Positions 34,646 through 39,194 of a stretch of DNA of 39,194 nucleotides are shown here, one piece after another. The notes beneath the pieces were generated by a model. It searched no databases and had not been told where the DNA came from. It was given only the letters and a program-made list of their open reading frames with translations. The position numbers and the translations under genes were made by a program. The stretch's first letter is position 1, and each line of letters opens with the position of its first letter. The stretch comes from JAADHG01 sp964418645 (lineage in GTDB: Bacteria > Bacteroidota > Bacteroidia > Flavobacteriales > Flavobacteriaceae): the NCBI GenBank assembly GCA_964418645.1, contig CAYQME010000020.1:1-39194 (forward strand). Direction: 5' to 3'.

Positions 34646-35833
34646 ATGAAAACAAAAGTTCTTTATTTACTGATATTAACATCCTTCTTTAGTTTATCAT
34701 CTTTAGCACAACGTGGTGTAAGAATCGGTTATATTGATACCGAATATATTTTGCAAAACGTGCCAGAATATCAAGATGCTTCAGTACAACTTGATTCGAA
34801 AGTTCAGAAATGGAAAAACGAAATCGAAAAAAAATTAAGTGAAATTGATCAAATGAAGAAGCAATTAAACAGCGAAAGTGTATTGCTTACAAAAGAGCTT
34901 ATTGAAGAACGTCAAGAAGAAATATCCATAGAAGAGACTGAAATTCTTGATTATCAACAAAAACGTTTTGGCCCTAATGGCGATTTAATGATTCAAAAAA
35001 AGCAATTAATGCAGCCTATACAGGATCAAATTTTTACTGCTGTACAGGAAATCGCATCAAATAAAAAGTTCGATTTTGTGTTTGATAAATCTGCCGATGT
35101 TGTTATGTTATATTCGGCAGACAGATTTGATATAAGTGAGCAAGTATTACGTTCTATAACACGAACTTCAAAACGCACACAAGCTCAAAATCGTAAAGAA
35201 AGAAAAGTTGCTGAAGATGAAGAATTAGTTCCTGAAATTAATAAATCTCAAGAAGCAAGAGCAAAAGTTTTAGCTGATAAAAAGGCATCTCGAGAAAAAG
35301 CAATTGAAGATAAACGTGCAAAACAACTCAGTGACCGTGAGGCAAAGAGAAAAGCACTTGAAGATAAGAAAAAAAAGATATTAGAAGATAGAGCCAAAGC
35401 CAGAGAAGAGAAATTGAACGCGCGTAACAAAAATTCTGAAGTTAAAACTGTAACTAAACCAGACGATAATTACAAAGAAGATTCGAAGGCTGAAGAAAAC
35501 AAAACAAAAGAAATTAGTACTGCGGCAGCAGTGAAAAAAGAAGAACCAACTTTAAGCCCTGCAGAAGCTAAGAAAAAAGCTTTAGAGGATAAAAAGAAGA
35601 AAATATTAGCTGACAGAAAAGCAAAACTCGAAGCGCGTAAAAAATCAACTAAGAAAGAAGGTGCAGTAAAAACAACCGATAGTACCAAAATTATAACAAA
35701 AAAATTAAGTCCTAAAGAAGCACGCATGAAAGCGCTTGAAGACAAAAAGAAAAAGATTTTAGCAGATAGAAAGGCGAAAATTGAAGCTCGCCAGAGAGCT
35801 AAAGATAGTATTAAAAATAAAGAGAATAATTAA
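34646..35833 (+). CDS. OmpH/Skp-family periplasmic chaperone with long Lys-rich C-terminal extension
   Basis: 395 residues from the ATG at 34646, giving signal peptide MKTKVLYLLILTSFFSLSSLA; the ATG at 34616 adds ten residues and is also possible. Residues about 25-180 are a standard Skp/OmpH domain (RIGYIDTEYILQNVPEY, then coiled coil and FDFVFDKSADVVMLY). The remaining ~210 residues are a highly charged tail with three copies of a (K/R)KALEDKKKKIL-(A/E)-DR unit, about twice the normal family length. Skp chaperones hold outer membrane proteins for BamA, encoded just upstream. The tail's role is unknown. Confidence 0.9.
   Translation: MKTKVLYLLILTSFFSLSSLAQRGVRIGYIDTEYILQNVPEYQDASVQLDSKVQKWKNEIEKKLSEIDQMKKQLNSESVLLTKELIEERQEEISIEETEILDYQQKRFGPNGDLMIQKKQLMQPIQDQIFTAVQEIASNKKFDFVFDKSADVVMLYSADRFDISEQVLRSITRTSKRTQAQNRKERKVAEDEELVPEINKSQEARAKVLADKKASREKAIEDKRAKQLSDREAKRKALEDKKKKILEDRAKAREEKLNARNKNSEVKTVTKPDDNYKEDSKAEENKTKEISTAAAVKKEEPTLSPAEAKKKALEDKKKKILADRKAKLEARKKSTKKEGAVKTTDSTKIITKKLSPKEARMKALEDKKKKILADRKAKIEARQRAKDSIKNKENN
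35351..35796 (+). repeat. Three diverged coding repeats in the Skp tail
   Basis: Units at about 35351-35418, 35576-35643 and 35729-35796 each encode KALEDKKKKIL(A/E)DR followed by a charged stretch (AKAREEKLNAR, KAKLEARKK, KAKIEARQR). Codon choice differs among copies, so they are old or under protein-level selection rather than a recent tandem duplication. Confidence 0.8.
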
Positions 35834-35864
35834 TAGATAACAATAATTACATAATTTTTTAAAA

Positions 35865-36374
35865 ATGAAACATTTAAAGACCTTAGTATTAGCAACTGCA
35901 CTTTTAATAGGAAGTACCAGTATAATGAATGCGCAAAGCAAAGTTGCTCATATTAACACACAGGAGTTGGTTACTTCTATGCCAGAGACAAAAGCAGCAC
36001 AAGCCGAATTAGATAAATTGCGTAAAACGTACCAAGTAGCTCTACAAGATATGCAAACTGAGCTTGAAAATAAGATTAAACAGTATGATGCTGAAGCTGC
36101 AAGCCAAACCGATGAAGAAAACTCTAAAAGAGTACAGGAAGTTCAAGGCATACAACAAAGTATTCAACAATACGGAGGGCAAGCACAACAAGACATGCAG
36201 AAAAAAGAGCTTGATTTATTAAAACCAATTACTGAAAGAGCCAGATTAGCCATACAAAAAGTGGCCAGAGCACAAGGGTTTCAATACGTATTAGATTCTA
36301 CACAAGGACAAGGTGTAATTCTTGCCGACGGTAAAGATTTAATGACTGATGTTAGAAAAGAATTGGGATTCTAA
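35865..36374 (+). CDS. OmpH/Skp-family periplasmic chaperone
   Basis: 169 residues, normal family length. Signal peptide MKHLKTLVLATALLIGSTSI ending near MNAQ, then KVAHINTQELVTSMPE, a Gln/Glu/Lys-rich coiled coil (about 45-125) and the closing beta part GFQYVLDSTQGQGVILADG. It is the short paralogue of the extended Skp 31 bp upstream, and both are co-oriented with bamA. Tandem skp genes are also found in Porphyromonas. A strong terminator follows. Confidence 0.94.
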   Translation: MKHLKTLVLATALLIGSTSIMNAQSKVAHINTQELVTSMPETKAAQAELDKLRKTYQVALQDMQTELENKIKQYDAEAASQTDEENSKRVQEVQGIQQSIQQYGGQAQQDMQKKELDLLKPITERARLAIQKVARAQGFQYVLDSTQGQGVILADGKDLMTDVRKELGF

Positions 36375-36403
36375 AAGAATAACTTTTTAAAATAAATTAT
36401 ATG

Positions 36404-36431
36404 AAAGCTGTCTTAACTGGACAGCTTTTTT
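36404..36431 (+). terminator. Intrinsic terminator after the second skp gene
   Basis: 9-bp perfect stem AAAGCTGTC/GACAGCTTT (36404-36412 and 36420-36428) with a 7-base loop, followed by TTTTATTTTTG. It lies 30 bases after the skp stop and just before murI. It also shows that the in-frame ATG at 36401 is not the murI start. Confidence 0.88.
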
Positions 36432-36442
36432 ATTTTTGTAAT

Positions 36443-37222
36443 ATGAGTATACAACCTATTGGTGTTTTTGATTCTGGAGTAGGTGGCACTTCTATTTGGA
36501 AAGCTATTCATATGCTTTTACCAAATGAAAATACAATCTACCTAGCTGATAGTAAGTATGCGCCTTACGGTTCAAAGGGAAAAGGTAGAATTACAGAACT
36601 CAGTATTAAAAACACCGAATTTTTAATTAAAAAAGGTTGTAAACTTATTGTGGTAGCATGTAATACGTCAACGACAAATGCTATAGATTATTTGCGACAA
36701 ACGTATAATATTCCCTTTATTGGTATAGAGCCAGCTATTAAGCCCGCTGCTTTACAAACCGAAACTAAAGCCGTTGGTATATTAGCGACGAAAGGCACAT
36801 TGAGTAGTGCTTTATTTTCTAAAACATCTAATGTGTTTGCTAATAATATTACTGTTATAGAACACGTTGGTGATGGTATTGTACAGCTTATTGAAAATGG
36901 ACAATTGCATACTGATGAAATGAAATCACTTCTTAAATTGTATTTGCAACCCATGCTTAAAGAGAATATTGATTATTTAGTTTTAGGTTGTACCCATTAC
37001 CCATATCTCATACCTTTACTTTTAGAAATTTTACCAAAACATATTAAAATCATTGATTCTGGTGAGGCAGTTGCACGACAAACAAAAGCCGTTTTAGAAC
37101 AACATAATTTGCTTAATGTAAAACTCTTAAAACCAAAACTTAAGTTTTACACCAATGGGAATCCTAAAGTCATGTCTGAACTTTTAAGTAATACCTTTGA
37201 TGTTGATTATTTGGAGTTTTAA
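36443..37222 (+). CDS. murI: Glutamate racemase
   Basis: Makes D-glutamate for peptidoglycan. 259 residues from the ATG at 36443. Motifs are complete: GVFDSGVGG (7-15), PYGSKGKGRI (41-50), catalytic Cys73 in VACNTSTT and Cys183/His185 in LGCTHYPYL. TATTTTTG (36431-36438), an exact -7-type sequence, ends only 4 bases before the ATG, so the message may be leaderless or nearly so; this is inference. The gene is convergent with the phytase-like lipoprotein gene and shares a TTAA stop overlap. Confidence 0.95.
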   Translation: MSIQPIGVFDSGVGGTSIWKAIHMLLPNENTIYLADSKYAPYGSKGKGRITELSIKNTEFLIKKGCKLIVVACNTSTTNAIDYLRQTYNIPFIGIEPAIKPAALQTETKAVGILATKGTLSSALFSKTSNVFANNITVIEHVGDGIVQLIENGQLHTDEMKSLLKLYLQPMLKENIDYLVLGCTHYPYLIPLLLEILPKHIKIIDSGEAVARQTKAVLEQHNLLNVKLLKPKLKFYTNGNPKVMSELLSNTFDVDYLEF

Positions 37223-38298
37223 TCAACTATTTCAAGCAAAATAAATTGATTGAGTTGTTTTTCAAGCCTATTAAAATTATTATCTGCAACAAGTAACAAT
37301 GTCCTATTACCATTAGGTGAAGTTGGTCCAAAAGTAATCCCTTCAATATTATCAATACTATTATTAGTTAGCTTATCTCTAACGCTTTCAAAATCAAATA
37401 ATAGCTCTTTTGTAGCTCGTTCATAATCTTTATCCTTTAAGCTTTTAATTTTTAATATATTGGTTGCTTTTGTTGCATCTACATTAAATATTTTAATTGT
37501 ATTCCCTTGATTTCCCAATCCACTTGAATAACTGCGCTCTATAGCAAAAAACTGGTCTTTAGCATATTCCAAAATATCTGAAAGTCCATTGACTGCAAAA
37601 TCGCCCTTAGGTTCTTTCGCAATAGGATCTAACAAATACCCAAACTGTTTTTCAATCTTGTTCGTTCCAGTGTTTACATAGGTTATTCTAACAGGAGAGT
37701 TAGTAGGTATAAGTTTGGGTTCTGGACCATCAATTTTGAGAGGTAGTTCCAAAGCAATCCAATAGCCTTTTTCATTATAATTTTTGCTTAACCCTTCAAG
37801 TGTAGCATTATGTCTTGGCTTTTCAATACTGTTTGGATAAAATGCTAAAGGAATTTTAAATTCATTTGCAATATCTCCTTCAGAATTAACACTAAAAAAT
37901 AAAGGGGGTTTTTGCTTATTAATATGCCCCTCACTAGTTAGAAATATCTGATTTACATTACTATCATATCTAATGGTTTCTAAATCTAAATATTTAGAAC
38001 TATCATTTATTTTAACCACTTTAGTAATGGTAATGTTAGATATTTTAGTATCACTAATTATAATATTTGCTTCATAGAATCTAGGATCCTTGGCATCATC
38101 ACATACTAGATAATACAACCCGTTGTAATAATCAATGCCAGACAAGCCACCCACAAGAGTGCTATCTACTACAATATCATCTGCTAAAACAAACTCATCT
38201 AAAAATTTGAGTTGTAATTTATCGCTTAACTTATTATCAATATTTTTACATCCAAAAATTGAAATACAGCATAATAGAACACTTATAATTTTACTCAT
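37219..38298 (-). CDS. Lipoprotein with esterase-like-activity-of-phytase domain
   Basis: 359 residues. A lipoprotein signal ends at Cys17 (MSKIISVLLCCISIFGC), so LspA processing is expected. The rest looks like the phytase-like/beta-propeller family (PF13449-type), with GGLSGIDYYNGLYYLVCDD near the start and DNIEGITFGP, then GNRTLLLVADNNFN near the end. The final segments are typical of this family. Substrate is unknown; enzyme activity on phytate is not implied. Its ATG overlaps the hexapeptide gene upstream by 8 bp, so they are co-transcribed. Confidence 0.82.
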   Translation of the reverse strand: MSKIISVLLCCISIFGCKNIDNKLSDKLQLKFLDEFVLADDIVVDSTLVGGLSGIDYYNGLYYLVCDDAKDPRFYEANIIISDTKISNITITKVVKINDSSKYLDLETIRYDSNVNQIFLTSEGHINKQKPPLFFSVNSEGDIANEFKIPLAFYPNSIEKPRHNATLEGLSKNYNEKGYWIALELPLKIDGPEPKLIPTNSPVRITYVNTGTNKIEKQFGYLLDPIAKEPKGDFAVNGLSDILEYAKDQFFAIERSYSSGLGNQGNTIKIFNVDATKATNILKIKSLKDKDYERATKELLFDFESVRDKLTNNSIDNIEGITFGPTSPNGNRTLLLVADNNFNRLEKQLNQFILLEIVD

Positions 38299-38803
38299 AC
38301 CATCCAGAATATTTTATATAATTATCTGCAATACGATGTATTTCTCCTGAAATTAGTTCTTTATTAATATCCTTCACTTTTTTAGCGGGAATACCTGCAT
38401 AAATACTTCCAGATTCTACTCTCGTATTTTTAGTAACTACAGATCCAGCAGCAATAATACTATTACTTTCTACAATACAATCGTCCATTACAATACTTCC
38501 CATGCCAATTAAAACATTGTCTTTTACGGTACATCCATGTACAATCGCATTATGACCAATCGATACATTGTTGCCAATATTAGTTGGTGATGTTTTATAG
38601 GTAGCATGAATTACTGCACCATCTTGTACATTCACTTTATTTCCTATTTTAATGTAATGCACATCTCCTCGTATTACAGCATTAAACCACACGCTACATT
38701 GATTTCCCATTTTTACGTCTCCAACTATAGTTGCGTTTTCGGCAATGTAACAATCCTCAGGGATTTGAGGTAATTTTCCGTTTACTTGCTTTATTATTGG
38801 CAT
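38291..38803 (-). CDS. Gamma-carbonic anhydrase-like hexapeptide-repeat protein
   Basis: 170 residues forming a left-handed beta helix. Hexapeptide repeats run from about residue 20 to 140. Three His ligands of the gamma-carbonic anhydrase metal site are in place: His66 (AVIHATY), His84 (IGHNAIV) and His89 (VHGCTV), with RGD (45-47) as expected. Family members include active carbonic anhydrases and YrdA/PaaY-like proteins with other or no shown activity, so function is uncertain. Start is the ATG at 38803. Confidence 0.9.
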   Translation of the reverse strand: MPIIKQVNGKLPQIPEDCYIAENATIVGDVKMGNQCSVWFNAVIRGDVHYIKIGNKVNVQDGAVIHATYKTSPTNIGNNVSIGHNAIVHGCTVKDNVLIGMGSIVMDDCIVESNSIIAAGSVVTKNTRVESGSIYAGIPAKKVKDINKELISGEIHRIADNYIKYSGWYE

Positions 38804-38843
38804 GATTTTATATTATAAAATACTACAATTGTTAGTTCGAGTT

Positions 38844-38930
38844 TTTTTCGACGAAAAAGTTATCGATAACTTAATAAACTCTAAAGCTTCTCGATACAAT
38901 TCCTATAAAAATCAGAATCACTCGAAGTGA
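38844..38930. repeat. Cluster of palindromes between LytTR and hexapeptide genes
   Basis: Three inverted repeats in a 135-bp gap: TTTTTCG-A-CGAAAAA (38844-38858), the perfect 16-base palindrome AAGTTATCGATAACTT (38857-38872) and TCACT-CGA-AGTGA (38918-38930). CTCGATACAA at 38890-38899 also occurs at 23313-23322. Part of this is a decayed dispersed repeat. The first stem may serve as a terminator for the LytTR gene. Confidence 0.6.
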
Positions 38931-38938
38931 CATGTTTA

Positions 38939-39194
38939 TTATTTAAAATAAGACAATAAATCTGATTTTTTAGAGGCTGACACCATAATTTCTTTCCCAT
39001 TACTCAAAACCACACTTCCGCCTTTTCCTTTTTTATATTTAATCACTTCGTTAACATTAACTAAGTAACTTTTATGTACTCTTGCAAAACTAGAGCTTGT
39101 TAAAGCCTCCTCAAAGTATTTAAGTGTCTTACTTACCAATTTCTTTTTATTGGTATTTAAATAAATTTCGGTGTAATTATCATCGGCTTTACAA
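38939..39194 (-). CDS. LytTR-family response regulator, C-terminal part (5' end outside window)
   Basis: The frame is open to the window edge, giving at least 84 residues of a LytTR DNA-binding domain: ADDNYTEIYL, KKKLVSKTLKYFEEAL, FARVHKSYLVNVNEV and LSNGKEIMVSASKKSDLL, ending LSYFK. The N-terminal receiver domain expected in such regulators lies beyond the window. An apparent start (TTG at 39139) falls inside the domain and is not real. Targets unknown. Confidence 0.88.
   Translation of the reverse strand, partial: CKADDNYTEIYLNTNKKKLVSKTLKYFEEALTSSSFARVHKSYLVNVNEVIKYKKGKGGSVVLSNGKEIMVSASKKSDLLSYFK

Noticed and set aside
1..39194. CRISPR array, insertion sequence, toxin-antitoxin or defence cluster
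   Set aside because: No regularly spaced repeats, transposase motifs or recognised defence domains are present on either strand.

Overview
AT-rich chromosomal DNA of a member of the Bacteroidota, most likely a marine Flavobacteriaceae. The evidence is: T9SS-type porG next to uppS, bamA and two skp genes; a HPPK/deoxynucleoside kinase fusion; a 2TM domain joined to DHFR; promoters of the TTTG-N19-TAnnTTTG type; an absence of clear Shine-Dalgarno sequences; and several TTG/GTG starts. Genus assignment is not attempted. The window is almost wholly housekeeping and densely coding. I see no prophage, insertion sequence, CRISPR array or defence island.

Layout. 1-2.6 kb: electron transfer flavoprotein (etfB, etfA, separated by hairpin repeats) and a bifunctional-nuclease/UVR protein. 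2.6-9.0 kb: nucleoside permease, thyA, a membrane-anchored DHFR fusion, a YtcJ-like amidohydrolase, fabD and lspA, all on +. 9.1-12.6 kb (-): secreted amidohydrolase, galE and a sugar aminotransferase. 12.7-14.4 kb (+): Kdo transferase waaA and a small membrane protein. 14.4-17.3 kb (-): tRNA-Leu, tRNA-Gly and mutS. 17.6-21.5 kb: SpoU methyltransferase, HPPK-dNK fusion, queuosine-precursor transporter, LysE exporter and a DUF2797 zinc protein. 21.5-23.0 kb: a bacterial GH3-like synthetase. 23.3-28.7 kb (-): clpX, clpP, tig, a small membrane protein, an alpha/beta hydrolase and pdxJ. 28.8-37.2 kb (+): CBS protein, nadK, porG, uppS, bamA, two skp genes and murI. 37.2-39.2 kb (-): a phytase-like lipoprotein, a gamma-carbonic-anhydrase-like protein and the end of a LytTR regulator.

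How genes work together. Nucleoside uptake, ThyA, DHFR, HPPK and dNK all serve folate and dTMP/dNTP supply. FabD, LspA, WaaA, GalE, UppS, BamA, Skp, PorG and MurI serve the envelope. Tig, ClpP and ClpX serve protein folding and turnover.

The most unusual points are: the 2TM-coiled-coil-DHFR fusion, whose junction is an A9 tract with stop codons directly behind it in both other frames; a dispersed family of short hairpin elements lying next to start codons or splitting operons; the divergent DUF2797/GH3 pair, in which DUF2797 carries a possible GIY-YIG-like signature; and three convergent gene pairs sharing an identical TTAA stop overlap.
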